In this document: piece after piece, positions 22,615 to 29,787 of the stretch
Numbering within the stretch: the first letter of the stretch is position 1
Layout of the letters: each line of letters starts with the position of its first letter
Source: a bacterium
GTDB taxonomy: Bacteria; RBG-13-66-14
DNA: 39,322 bases
Assembly: GCA_035528375.1 (NCBI GenBank)
Contig: DATKYS010000103.1
Coordinates: 1-39,322 of the forward strand
Reading direction: 5' to 3'
Notes under the pieces: generated by a model
What the model was told of the DNA's origin: nothing
The model's input: the letters and a program-made list of their open reading frames with translations, nothing else
Database searches by the model: none
Made by a program: the position numbers and the translations under genes

Positions 22615-24057
22615 GTGAAAAAAATCGCCCTTCCGCTTCTGCTCCCCGCCCTCGCCGGCGCCTGGTTCGAGGGTCCGGTGGACACCTCGGCGGTCCACGA
22701 CGACGCGTGGTGGAACCGGGCCGAGGCCCACCGCGAGCGCGCCTATGTCCCGGTGGCCTGGGACGAGGGGCTCGTCGAATTGACCTACACCGACACCCCG
22801 CCGGGGCTGGTCGGCGTCTACCTGGTCGGCCTCCGGGCGGGGTGGGAGTCCAAGCTCACCGAGCTGGAACGGATGCTGACCGAGGGACGGATAAATTGTG
22901 TCGTCTTCGACGCCAAGCCGGCGCCCGGCGAAATCTGCTTCCCCCTAAAGGTTCCCGAGGAGCCGCGGCCGGAGCTGGCGACCTACACCCCGCTCCGCGG
23001 CTCGCCCGCCGACGCGCCCGACCTCTCGCCCGAGGGGCTGGCCTGGGAGCTCAAAGCGGTCCATTCCTACTACGACCTGCCGGGGCTGGTGGAGCGCCTC
23101 CACGGGGCCGGGGCCTACGTCATCGCCCGGGTCGTCGTCCACTACGACCGATACCTGGCCCGGTACGACCCCCGGGGTGAGACCAAGGATTGGCTGGCGG
23201 TCAAGGACGAGCGCACGGGGCTGGCGTGGGTGGGTCACGCCGATTCGGTCTGGGTGGACCCCTACGCCGAGGAGGCCTGGGATTACCATCTCGCCGTGGC
23301 CCTGGCCTGCGCCGAGGCCGGGGTGGACGAGGTCCAGTTCGACTACCTGCGCTTCCCCACCGAGGGCGACGTGCTCCACGCCTACACCCCCCACGCCGGA
23401 GGCCGGTCCAAGGAGTGGGCGATCAACGCCTTCCTGGACCGGGCGGAGGAGGTGCTGCGCCCGACGGGGGTGAAGCTCTCCGTGGACGTATTCGGTTTTT
23501 CGGCCCTGTATGAAAAACGCAACCCCGAGGGGCAGGACGTGGACGACATGGCCCTGCGGCTGGACGCCCTCTCGCCGATGGACTACCCGAGCCACTTCGG
23601 CTCCGGCTTTTACTCGGGGCCGGGGCGGACCTGGCGGATTTTGGAGGACTGCGCGGCGGTGCTCAAAGGGCGTCTGGAGGCGGTGGAATACGTGGCGCCT
23701 CCGCCGCCCGATTTCCGGGCGGATTCCACCCGGGCCCTCCTCGAGCTGGCCCACCCGGGGATGGTCTACCGGTACTCGCCGCCGCCCGAGTTCCCCGGCA
23801 CTCTAGCCGCCTGCTCCAACCGGCCCTTCCTCCAGGCCTTCGATCTCATGGCGCCTTCGGACTTCACCGGGTACGTGCGGGACCAGATTCGCGGGGCGCT
23901 GGCCGGCGGCGCCGACGGCTACCTCTTCTGGCACGCCAACTCGAGCTACGGTCCGCTGTGGCCGGCGCTGGACCCGATGTGGAGGCCGCTGCCCCCGCCG
24001 CTCAACCCCCCGCCCAAAGTCGAGCCCGTCCCGATAATCCCGGCGGGGTCGAGGTAG
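22615..24057 (+). CDS. Secreted DUF4015 / GH-like TIM-barrel protein
   Basis: A 480-residue exported protein; the signal peptide is KKIALPLLLPALAGA, with a GTG start at 22615. The core matches the DUF4015 putative glycoside hydrolase family: GVYLVGLRAGWESKLTELERML, NCVVFDAKPAPGEICF, LVERLHGAGAYVIARVVVHYD, AWVGHADSVWVDPYAEEAWDYHLAVA, AGVDEVQFDYLRFPTEGD with the acidic residues expected at the barrel ends, LSVDVFGFSALYE, LSPMDYPSHF and GADGYLFWHA. It ends in a proline-rich tail. The substrate is unknown; a role in degrading or remodelling extracellular polysaccharide is inferred from the family. Confidence 0.85.
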   Translation: MKKIALPLLLPALAGAWFEGPVDTSAVHDDAWWNRAEAHRERAYVPVAWDEGLVELTYTDTPPGLVGVYLVGLRAGWESKLTELERMLTEGRINCVVFDAKPAPGEICFPLKVPEEPRPELATYTPLRGSPADAPDLSPEGLAWELKAVHSYYDLPGLVERLHGAGAYVIARVVVHYDRYLARYDPRGETKDWLAVKDERTGLAWVGHADSVWVDPYAEEAWDYHLAVALACAEAGVDEVQFDYLRFPTEGDVLHAYTPHAGGRSKEWAINAFLDRAEEVLRPTGVKLSVDVFGFSALYEKRNPEGQDVDDMALRLDALSPMDYPSHFGSGFYSGPGRTWRILEDCAAVLKGRLEAVEYVAPPPPDFRADSTRALLELAHPGMVYRYSPPPEFPGTLAACSNRPFLQAFDLMAPSDFTGYVRDQIRGALAGGADGYLFWHANSSYGPLWPALDPMWRPLPPPLNPPPKVEPVPIIPAGSR

Positions 24058-24201
24058 AGGGCTGAGCCGACATCAAAGGTCGGCCCGCGGGTAATTCACC
24101 CTCCCCCCTCTGGGGGAGGGTCGGGGAGGGGGGGCGAAAGCAGCTCCCCTCTCCCAGTGGGAGCGGCGCGCCGACGGGGATAGGGGTGAGGGCTGCATTA
24201 T

Positions 24202-24231
24202 AAAAAAACGGGCGGACCTAAAGGTCCGCCC
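24202..24231 (-). terminator. Repeat-derived terminator of the ribF operon, distal copy
   Basis: On the minus strand the perfect 9-bp stem GGGCGGACC/GGTCCGCCC with a 4-nt loop is followed by GTTTTTTTA. Confidence 0.75.
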
Positions 24232-24281
24232 CTACGTCATCGCAATCCGCGAGGCACGGGTTAGGGTGAGGGCTGCCTTAT

Positions 24282-24310
24282 AAAAAACGGGCCGACCTAA
24301 AGGTCGGCCC
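24282..24310 (-). terminator. Repeat-derived terminator of the ribF operon, proximal copy
   Basis: On the minus strand the perfect 9-bp stem GGGCCGACC/GGTCGGCCC with a 4-nt loop is followed by GTTTTTTA, about 62 nt after the ribF stop. Stem bases differ from the distal copy by compensating changes, so pairing is kept. Confidence 0.8.
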
Positions 24311-24372
24311 CTACATCATCGCAATCATCAGGGCACGGAGCCCCGCCCTACATTATGCAATCTACACAACCC

Positions 24373-25323
24373 TCAGGCGTACTCCGTCCCGACCGGGTGC
24401 GCCGCCCACCAGTCCCGGGCCGCTCGCACGTCCCGCTCTATCTGCGCCTTCAGCGCGTCGAGATCGGGGAACCGCACCTCGTCGCGCAGCCGGGCGTGGA
24501 AATCCACCGCCACCGCCGCCCCGTACGCGTCCATCCGCTGGTCGAAGAGGTGGACCTCCATCATCGGCTTGGCCCCACAGGGTGAGTCCTCCACCGTCGG
24601 GCGCCAGCCGATGTTGGCCACACCCCGGTAGACGTGCCCGATGAGCCGCCCCTCCACGGCGTAAACCCCCGGCTTGGGCGGCATCTCGTAGTAATCGGGG
24701 ATGTTGGCCGTGGGGAAGCCGAGCTTGCGCGCCAGCCCGAGCCCCTTCACCACCCGGCCCAGCAAGCGGTGCGGCTTGCCCAGAAGGCAGGCCGCCCTGG
24801 AGACGTCACCCTCGGCCAGGAGGCCGCGGACGGCCTTGCTCTTGACGACCAGGCCGCACTCGGTCACCGGCTCGAGCACCTCGTCGCGGATACCGAGCCT
24901 CCCGGCCAGCTCGCCGAGCTTCACCGCGTCGGCGTGGTCGGACCCGAAGCGGTGGTCGTAGCCCCGCGCCATACCGGTCATCCCCAGCTCCTCCACGAGC
25001 CGGCGGAGTAATTCTTCGGCGGTGAGCGCGGCGAAGACGGGGTCGAACTCCACCAGAATGGCGGCGTCGGCCCCGGCCAGGGCGAGGAGCTCGAGACGGC
25101 GCTCGACGCTGGTCAGCGGCTCCGGGGCGCTCTCGGGCCGGAGGGCGGCCAGGGGGTGGCGACGGAAGGTGAGCACCACCGCCGGGTCGTCCCCCGACAT
25201 ACCGTCGAGGAGGGCCAACAGGCGCTGGTGCCCCAGGTGCACCCCGTCGAAGGTGCCGATGGTGAAGCAGCCGCCGGGTTGCAGGCGGCCCCGGGCGGAT
25301 TCGATGCCGGGGTAGAGGTCCAT
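24373..25323 (-). CDS. ribF: Bifunctional riboflavin kinase / FMN adenylyltransferase RibF
   Basis: It converts riboflavin to FMN and FMN to FAD. The N-terminal nucleotidyltransferase shows FTIGTFDGVHLGHQRLL (residues about 20-36) and GYDHRFG. The C-terminal flavokinase shows GLGLARKLGFPTANIPD, the PTxN motif that binds ATP and metal, then VYRGVANIGWRPTVED and EVHLFDQRMDAYG. The 316-residue length is normal. It is the last gene of the rbfA-nrnA-truB-ribF operon, 9 nt after truB, and is followed by two tandem repeat-derived terminators. Confidence 0.96.
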   Translation of the reverse strand: MDLYPGIESARGRLQPGGCFTIGTFDGVHLGHQRLLALLDGMSGDDPAVVLTFRRHPLAALRPESAPEPLTSVERRLELLALAGADAAILVEFDPVFAALTAEELLRRLVEELGMTGMARGYDHRFGSDHADAVKLGELAGRLGIRDEVLEPVTECGLVVKSKAVRGLLAEGDVSRAACLLGKPHRLLGRVVKGLGLARKLGFPTANIPDYYEMPPKPGVYAVEGRLIGHVYRGVANIGWRPTVEDSPCGAKPMMEVHLFDQRMDAYGAAVAVDFHARLRDEVRFPDLDALKAQIERDVRAARDWWAAHPVGTEYA

Positions 25324-25332
25324 GACGCCTGA

Positions 25333-26238
25333 CTAGGAATCGGGGGTGACGAGGGTCGTCCGGGGTTGGATGACCGCGCCGCCGGGACCGGGCTCCACCT
25401 GGCCCACTCCGACGAAGCCCTCGGGCCCGTACACGCGCAGGAGGGTCCCCACGGGGTGCCGCTCGCCCAGGGTCACCGGGATGCCGTGGAGGTAACGGGT
25501 GAGATCATCGGTGGAGACCCGGCACTTGGTGAGGTAGGTCAGCGAGCGCTCGGGCTGGACCAGCTTTTCCAGGGCCGCCTCGTGGAGCTCCTCGGGCGGG
25601 CGGTCCACGCCGAGGGCCTCCTCCACGGTGAAGACGCCGTTGCGCGTGCGGACCAGGCCGGCCAGATGAGCCCCGCAGCCGATGACCCGGCCCATGTCGT
25701 GGGCCAGGGCGCGGACGTAGGTCCCCTTGGAGCAGGAGATGAGAAACTCGGCCTGCACGCCCTCGAGGCCGACGAAATCGAAACCGAAGACTTTCACCTG
25801 CCGGGGCGGGACGTGGACGGGCTTCCCCCGACGGGCCAGCTTGTAGAGCCTCTCCCCGTCCACCTTGGCCGCGGAATAGGGGGGAGGGCTCTGCATTATC
25901 TCGCCCGTGAACCGGGGGATGACCTCCTCGATGGCGGCGCGCAGGTCAGCGGGCGGCTCCGCCTCGTCGGTCACCTCCCCATCGGCGTCGTAGGTGTCGG
26001 TGGCGACGCCGAAGCGGACCCAGGCGCGGTACTCCTTCTCCGTGGCCATCAAGAGGTCCACCAGCCGCGTGGCCCGCCCGAGGCAGATCACCAGCACCCC
26101 GGTGGCGATGGGGTCCAGCGAGCCGGTGTGGCCCATCTTCTTCATCCCAAGGGCGCGGCGCAGCTTGCGGATGACGTCGAAGCTGGTCCAGCCCGCCGGC
26201 TTGTCGCAGTTGAGCACGCCTGTTAGCTCTTCGGCCAC
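25333..26238 (-). CDS. truB: tRNA pseudouridine(55) synthase TruB
   Basis: It makes pseudouridine 55 in the T loop of tRNAs. The 301-residue protein shows LNCDKPAGWTSFDVIRKLR, MGHTGSLDPIATGVLVICLG with the catalytic Asp in GSLDP near residue 42, KEYRAWVRFGVATDTYDADG, QSPPPYSAAKVDGERLYKLAR, and CSKGTYVRALAHDMG. The C-terminal 70 residues form a PUA-like domain. The start GTG 26238 has AGG upstream and lies 6 nt after the nrnA stop. Confidence 0.96.
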   Translation of the reverse strand: MAEELTGVLNCDKPAGWTSFDVIRKLRRALGMKKMGHTGSLDPIATGVLVICLGRATRLVDLLMATEKEYRAWVRFGVATDTYDADGEVTDEAEPPADLRAAIEEVIPRFTGEIMQSPPPYSAAKVDGERLYKLARRGKPVHVPPRQVKVFGFDFVGLEGVQAEFLISCSKGTYVRALAHDMGRVIGCGAHLAGLVRTRNGVFTVEEALGVDRPPEELHEAALEKLVQPERSLTYLTKCRVSTDDLTRYLHGIPVTLGERHPVGTLLRVYGPEGFVGVGQVEPGPGGAVIQPRTTLVTPDS

Positions 26239-26244
26239 TAATAC

Positions 26245-27240
26245 CTACCCCTCCGGTCCGCCGTCCAGGGCGGAGCGCACCGTCTCGATGACCCAGCGCC
26301 GGGCCTCGGCGAGGGTCCCCTCAAATCTGGCCCCGGCGGCACAGGGATGCCCGCCCCCGCCGATGAGCCGGGCCAGCTCGTTCACCGGCACGCCGCCCTT
26401 CGACCGCAGGGACAGCTTCACCATCCCGCCCGGGTCCTCACGCAGGAAGGCCCCCACCTCGACCCCCTCGATTCCGCGCGCGTAGTCCACGATGTCTTCG
26501 GTGTCCTCCACGACGGCGCCGGTCTGGGAAAGCATCTCCAGCGTGACGCTGATCAGGGCCAGCCGGCCCTCAAGCTCCCGCTCCAGCGTCCGGAGGGCGA
26601 GCCCCAGGAGGCGGTATCGCTCGAAGCGGTGGGACTCGTAGATCCGGTGCGCCACCCGGTCCGTTTTCAGGCCCAGCTCGACGAGCTCGGCGACCACCCG
26701 CAGACACCGGGCGTCGGTGTTGGGGTAGCGGAATCCGCCGGTATCGGTGTCTATGGCGGCGTATAGCCCCTCGGCGGCGGGTATGTCCACCGGCCAGCCG
26801 AGGCGCCCGAGGAGCTCGTACACCAGCACCCCGCTGGCGGCGGCCGTCGGATCCACCACGTTGACCCCGCCGAAGGGGGTGACGTCGGTGTGGTGATCTA
26901 TGAGGACGACCCTTTCCCTGCGCGCCAGAATCCGGTTGTGCTCCGGACCCAGGCGCCAGGGGTCGCTGCAATCAATCACCACGACCACGTCGGCGGCGTC
27001 GAGGAGGCCCGGGTCGCGGGTGAAGAGCTCGGCCCCGACCAGAAAGCGGAAAGCTGCCGGAACGGCGTCGGGGCAGTAGCAGACGGCCTCCGCGCCCCAC
27101 CCCGAGGCCAGGTGGGCCAGGGCGGCGGTGCTCCCCACCGCGTCGCCGTCGGGGTTGACGTGGGTGACCAGGAAAAGGCGACGGGCCCCCCCTATCAGCA
27201 CCGCGGCGCCGTCGAAATCTACGGTCGGGCCCTCACTCAT
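26245..27240 (-). CDS. nrnA: DHH-family nanoRNase / pAp phosphatase NrnA
   Basis: It degrades short oligoribonucleotides and 3'-phosphoadenosine-5'-phosphate. The 331-residue protein carries the DHH motifs VTHVNPDGDAVGS (about 25-37), VVVIDCSD, VLIDHHTD and the C-terminal DHHA1 GGGHPCAAGA, with the expected metal-binding Asp and His residues. It overlaps the 3' end of rbfA by 8 bases and is followed closely by truB, which is the usual order in many bacteria. Confidence 0.94.
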   Translation of the reverse strand: MSEGPTVDFDGAAVLIGGARRLFLVTHVNPDGDAVGSTAALAHLASGWGAEAVCYCPDAVPAAFRFLVGAELFTRDPGLLDAADVVVVIDCSDPWRLGPEHNRILARRERVVLIDHHTDVTPFGGVNVVDPTAAASGVLVYELLGRLGWPVDIPAAEGLYAAIDTDTGGFRYPNTDARCLRVVAELVELGLKTDRVAHRIYESHRFERYRLLGLALRTLERELEGRLALISVTLEMLSQTGAVVEDTEDIVDYARGIEGVEVGAFLREDPGGMVKLSLRSKGGVPVNELARLIGGGGHPCAAGARFEGTLAEARRWVIETVRSALDGGPEG

Positions 27241-27580
27241 CCACCGGCTCCTCGGTGTCGCGGAGCAGGCGGGAAACCCGTTCGCCCCGACGCAGGTTGC
27301 TGTCGAAGAGGAAGCGCAGCTCCGGCGTGTTGCGCAGGTTCAACATCTCCGCCAGGCCCCGGCGCAGGTAGCCGGAGGCGCGTTCGAGCGCCCGGACGGC
27401 CCGGGCGGCATCCGCCTCGTCGCCGAAAACGTCCAGGTAAACCCTGGCGTGGAGGAGGTCCGTCGAGATCACGACGTCGGTGAGGGTGACCTCCCTGACG
27501 CGGGTGTCCCTCATCCCGGCGATGAGGTCGGCGAGGGCGTTCCGGATAAGCCTGCCCACCTGGATCGTTCGTTTCCCCAT
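27233..27580 (-). CDS. rbfA: Ribosome-binding factor A
   Basis: This small KH-like protein helps mature the 5' end of 16S rRNA in the 30S subunit. The 115-residue sequence shows RTIQVGRLIRNALADLIAG, DTRVREVTLTDVVISTDLLHARVYLDVFG, and SGYLRRGLAEMLNLRNTPELRFLFD with the interhelical kink expected in RbfA. In many genomes nusA and infB precede it; here it is the first gene, opposite to cysS across a 500-nt gap. It starts with ATG 27580. Confidence 0.95.
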   Translation of the reverse strand: MGKRTIQVGRLIRNALADLIAGMRDTRVREVTLTDVVISTDLLHARVYLDVFGDEADAARAVRALERASGYLRRGLAEMLNLRNTPELRFLFDSNLRRGERVSRLLRDTEEPVDE

Positions 27581-27649
27581 CCCAACGCCTTCACGGTCGC
27601 GCCGCCCTAGGTTCCCGGCGGACGAAGAAGTATAGCACGCCGGACGTGG

Positions 27650-27780
27650 TCCATCAAGGACGGGCCCGCCGCGCCCCCTCTCCCTTCCAGGGAGAGGCTC
27701 GCCTACGGGTTAGGGAGAGGGTCGGGGCTGGGAACGTAAAAGCGGCGGGGAAAGGAATCCCCGCCCTACATTCGAACACA
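27650..27780. repeat. Intergenic repeat, copy 5
   Basis: CCCTCTCCCTTCCAGGGAGAGGC, GCCTACGGGTTAGGGAGAGGG and a GGCGGGGA...TCCCCGCC hairpin with CCTACATTCG lie between the divergent rbfA and cysS promoter regions. Unlike other copies it does not follow a gene end. Confidence 0.7.
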
Positions 27781-27833
27781 CAACGAGTGCGGGTCTCCGT
27801 CACACGACGGTGTTCGCCCCCCACAAATCGCCC

Positions 27834-27862
27834 TTGACTGCGCCCGGCCTTTGGCTTAACAT
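27834..27862 (+). promoter_or_regulatory. Promoter of the cysS leader and cysS
   Basis: TTGACT, exactly 17 bases, then TAACAT. The predicted transcript start near 27869 leaves about 26 nt before the leader-peptide ATG and about 220 nt before cysS. Confidence 0.7.
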
Positions 27863-27894
27863 GACGCCGTGATATGAATAATCCCGGGTACGCC

Positions 27895-27966
27895 ATGACC
27901 TCACCTCACCAGACGCTCCTCCTCCTCTGTGGCTGTCGGCCGGCGGGTCGGCCGACCGTCCGGTAG
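27895..27966 (+). CDS. Putative cysteine leader peptide of cysS
   Basis: A 23-codon frame reads MTSPHQ, then TLLLLCGC, then RPAGRPTVR and stops at TAG 27964-27966. The two Cys codons are both TGT and flank one Gly, after four consecutive CTC Leu codons. It sits between a good promoter and cysS, and its stop codon lies inside an RNA stem that competes with downstream pairings. This is the layout of an attenuation leader that senses charged tRNA-Cys. The ribosome-binding site is weak (no AGGAGG). The coding assignment is an inference from position, codon content and RNA pairing. Confidence 0.5.
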   Translation: MTSPHQTLLLLCGCRPAGRPTVR

Positions 27967-28050
27967 CCGCGCCCGCCGCTTTCTTAAATCCATCCCCTTC
28001 AGCGAAGGTCAGTCACGGCTACGCCGCCACCCGGACACCGGCGGCGGGCG
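27963..28050 (+). promoter_or_regulatory. Candidate attenuator with mutually exclusive RNA pairings before cysS
   Basis: Pairing A: GTAGCCG (27963-27969, includes the leader stop) with CGGCTAC (28016-28022). Pairing B: CGCCGCC (28022-28028) with GGCGGCG (28040-28046). Pairing C: CGCCCGCCGC (27970-27979) with GCGGCGGGCG (28041-28050). B and C share the 3' arm, so they exclude each other, and A and B share base 28022. An upstream hairpin CGGCCG/CGGCCG (27938-27954) overlaps the leader codons after the Cys pair. An A7CGT5 sequence follows at 28056-28069. Confidence 0.45.
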
Positions 28051-28088
28051 GCCATAAAAAAACGTTTTTCGCGGAAGACGAGGTGCGC

Positions 28089-29585
28089 ATGGCCACCACC
28101 TTAAAACTTTACGACACCTACTCCAGGCAGCTCCTGGAATTCCCGCCCGCCGACAGCCCCGCGCGGGAAAATCCCGGTACGCCCGTCACCTACTACACCT
28201 GTGGACCCACGGTCTACAACTACGCCCACATCGGCAACTTCCGCGCCTACATCTTCGAGGACCAGGTGGTACGGACGCTGGAGTATTTCGGGTGGAAGGT
28301 CCGCCAGGTGATGAACCTCACCGACGTGGACGACAAGACCATCCTGGGCGCCAACCCCGACCGGGTGGAGGTCCCCGCCGACGAGATGCGGCGGCGCCTG
28401 GACGCCTACACCGCGCCCTACATCCAGGCCTTCTTCGAGGACATAGACGCGCTGAACATCAAGCGCGCGGCGGTCTACCCCCGGGCCACCGAGCACGTGG
28501 CCGAGATGGTCCGCCTCATCGGCGCCCTGGCCGCCAACGGCTACGCCTACGAGGGGGACGACGGGAGTTGGTACTTCGCCATAAAAAAATTCCCGCGCTA
28601 CGGCCTCCTCTCCGGGATCGAGCTAGGCGACGTGCGGGTAGGGGCCCGCGTCTCCTCCGACGAGTACGAGAAGGAGGACGCCCGCGACTTCGCCCTGTGG
28701 AAGAAGGCCCGTCCCGGCGAGCCGATCTGGGACCCGAAGGAGTACGACCCCGCCTCGCCTTTACCCGTGGGGCGCCCCGGCTGGCACATCGAGTGCTCCG
28801 CAATGTCCCAGAAGCATCTCGGCGAGACCCTCGACGTCCACTCGGGCGGGCACGACAACATCTTCCCCCACCACGAGAACGAGATAGCCCAGAGCGAGGG
28901 CGCGTCGGGGAAGAAATTCGTCCGCCACTGGCTCCACTGCGGCTACCTGGTCGTGGACGGCGAGAAGATGTCCAAGTCCAAGGGGAACTACTTCACCCTG
29001 CGCGACGTGCTGGCGCGGGGCCACAACCCCCTGGCCGTCCGGCTGCTCCTGGAGAGCACCCACTACCGCAAGCCGCTGAACTTCACCTTCGAGGGGCTGG
29101 CCGGGGCGGAGACGAACCTGAAGCAGCTCCAAGCCTTCCTGCGCCGCCTGGACCGCGAGGCGGAGGCGGCCGCGGATTCCGCGAAAGGTCGGGGGGAGGC
29201 CGGCAAAGCCATCCGCAAGGCCAAGGAGAGCTTCGCCGCGGCGCTGGCCGACGACCTGAACATCTCCGCCGCCCTGGCGGCCGTCTTCGAGATGCTGGGC
29301 ACGGTCAACCGGATGCTCGACGAGGGTCGGGTCGGCCGGGACGAGATTGACCCGGCCCGGGAGGCGCTCCTCGGCTTCGATACGGTGCTGGGCCTACGAC
29401 TGGGGCGGGAAACGACGGGGGCGAAGGTTGACGCCGCCTTCGTCGAGGATAGGCTGGCCCGGCGCGCCGAGGCGAAGGGGGCCAGGGACTTCGCCCGGGC
29501 CGACGCCATACGGGACGAGCTGGCGGCGCTCGGCGTGGTCGTGGAGGACACCCCCCAGGGGACGAAGTGGCACCTCGCCGAGTAA
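28089..29585 (+). CDS. cysS: Cysteinyl-tRNA synthetase
   Basis: It charges tRNA-Cys. The start ATG 28089 is preferred to a GTG two codons earlier because GAGG sits five bases upstream. The 498-residue class I enzyme shows YYTCGPTVYNYAHIGNFR (HIGH motif and first zinc Cys), TDVDDKTI, WHIECSAMSQKHLG with the second zinc Cys, the HSGGHDNIFPHHENEIAQSEG zinc His region, and KMSKSKGN (KMSKS loop) near residue 295. The C-terminal DALR-like helical part ends at ...GTKWHLAE. It is preceded by a leader peptide and attenuator-like RNA and followed by a strong terminator, so it is probably monocistronic. Confidence 0.96.
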   Translation: MATTLKLYDTYSRQLLEFPPADSPARENPGTPVTYYTCGPTVYNYAHIGNFRAYIFEDQVVRTLEYFGWKVRQVMNLTDVDDKTILGANPDRVEVPADEMRRRLDAYTAPYIQAFFEDIDALNIKRAAVYPRATEHVAEMVRLIGALAANGYAYEGDDGSWYFAIKKFPRYGLLSGIELGDVRVGARVSSDEYEKEDARDFALWKKARPGEPIWDPKEYDPASPLPVGRPGWHIECSAMSQKHLGETLDVHSGGHDNIFPHHENEIAQSEGASGKKFVRHWLHCGYLVVDGEKMSKSKGNYFTLRDVLARGHNPLAVRLLLESTHYRKPLNFTFEGLAGAETNLKQLQAFLRRLDREAEAAADSAKGRGEAGKAIRKAKESFAAALADDLNISAALAAVFEMLGTVNRMLDEGRVGRDEIDPAREALLGFDTVLGLRLGRETTGAKVDAAFVEDRLARRAEAKGARDFARADAIRDELAALGVVVEDTPQGTKWHLAE

Positions 29586-29605
29586 CCGCCGGAAAATAAC
29601 TCGCG

Positions 29606-29635
29606 GGGGACGGCGCGCGGCCGTCCCCTTTCTTT
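29606..29635 (+). terminator. Intrinsic terminator of cysS
   Basis: A perfect 9-bp stem GGGGACGGC/GCCGTCCCC with a 5-nt loop is followed by TTTCTTT, 20 nt after the cysS stop. Confidence 0.9.
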
Positions 29636-29680
29636 ACCGCCGGCGGACTCAAGCCCCCGATTTTTCGCCGCGAATAAGGT

Positions 29681-29708
29681 TTTTCAATCGGTAAACGGAT
29701 GTTACAAT
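29681..29708 (+). promoter_or_regulatory. Promoter of murJ
   Basis: TTTTCA, 16 bases, TACAAT, about 80 nt upstream of the murJ start. Confidence 0.45.
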
Positions 29709-29787
29709 CTTTTCGTTCACCGACAACGTCTCACGGCCACGCCGACGCTCAACGAAACCCAACCGGCGCGGTCGAACCCCCGTCCGC

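Larger units (their letters stand above)
24090..24345. repeat. Composite intergenic repeat cluster, copy 4, with an 80-bp tandem duplication
   Basis: The 315-nt gap between convergent genes is almost wholly repeat: CCCTCCCCC...GGGGGAGGG, CCCCTCTCCCAGTGGGAG, then two tandem units each made of GGGTGAGGGCTGCnTTATAAAAAA, a 9-bp palindrome with TAAA loop, and CCTACnTCATCGCAAT. Copies start near 24185 and 24265. Confidence 0.85.

Noticed and set aside
19880-24345. CRISPR array
   Set aside because: Repeats are palindromic, unevenly spaced, restricted to intergenic gaps and lack uniform spacers.
27581-28088. T-box riboswitch before cysS
   Set aside because: The TGGNACCGCG-like T-box sequence and specifier-loop layout are not visible; a leader peptide fits better.
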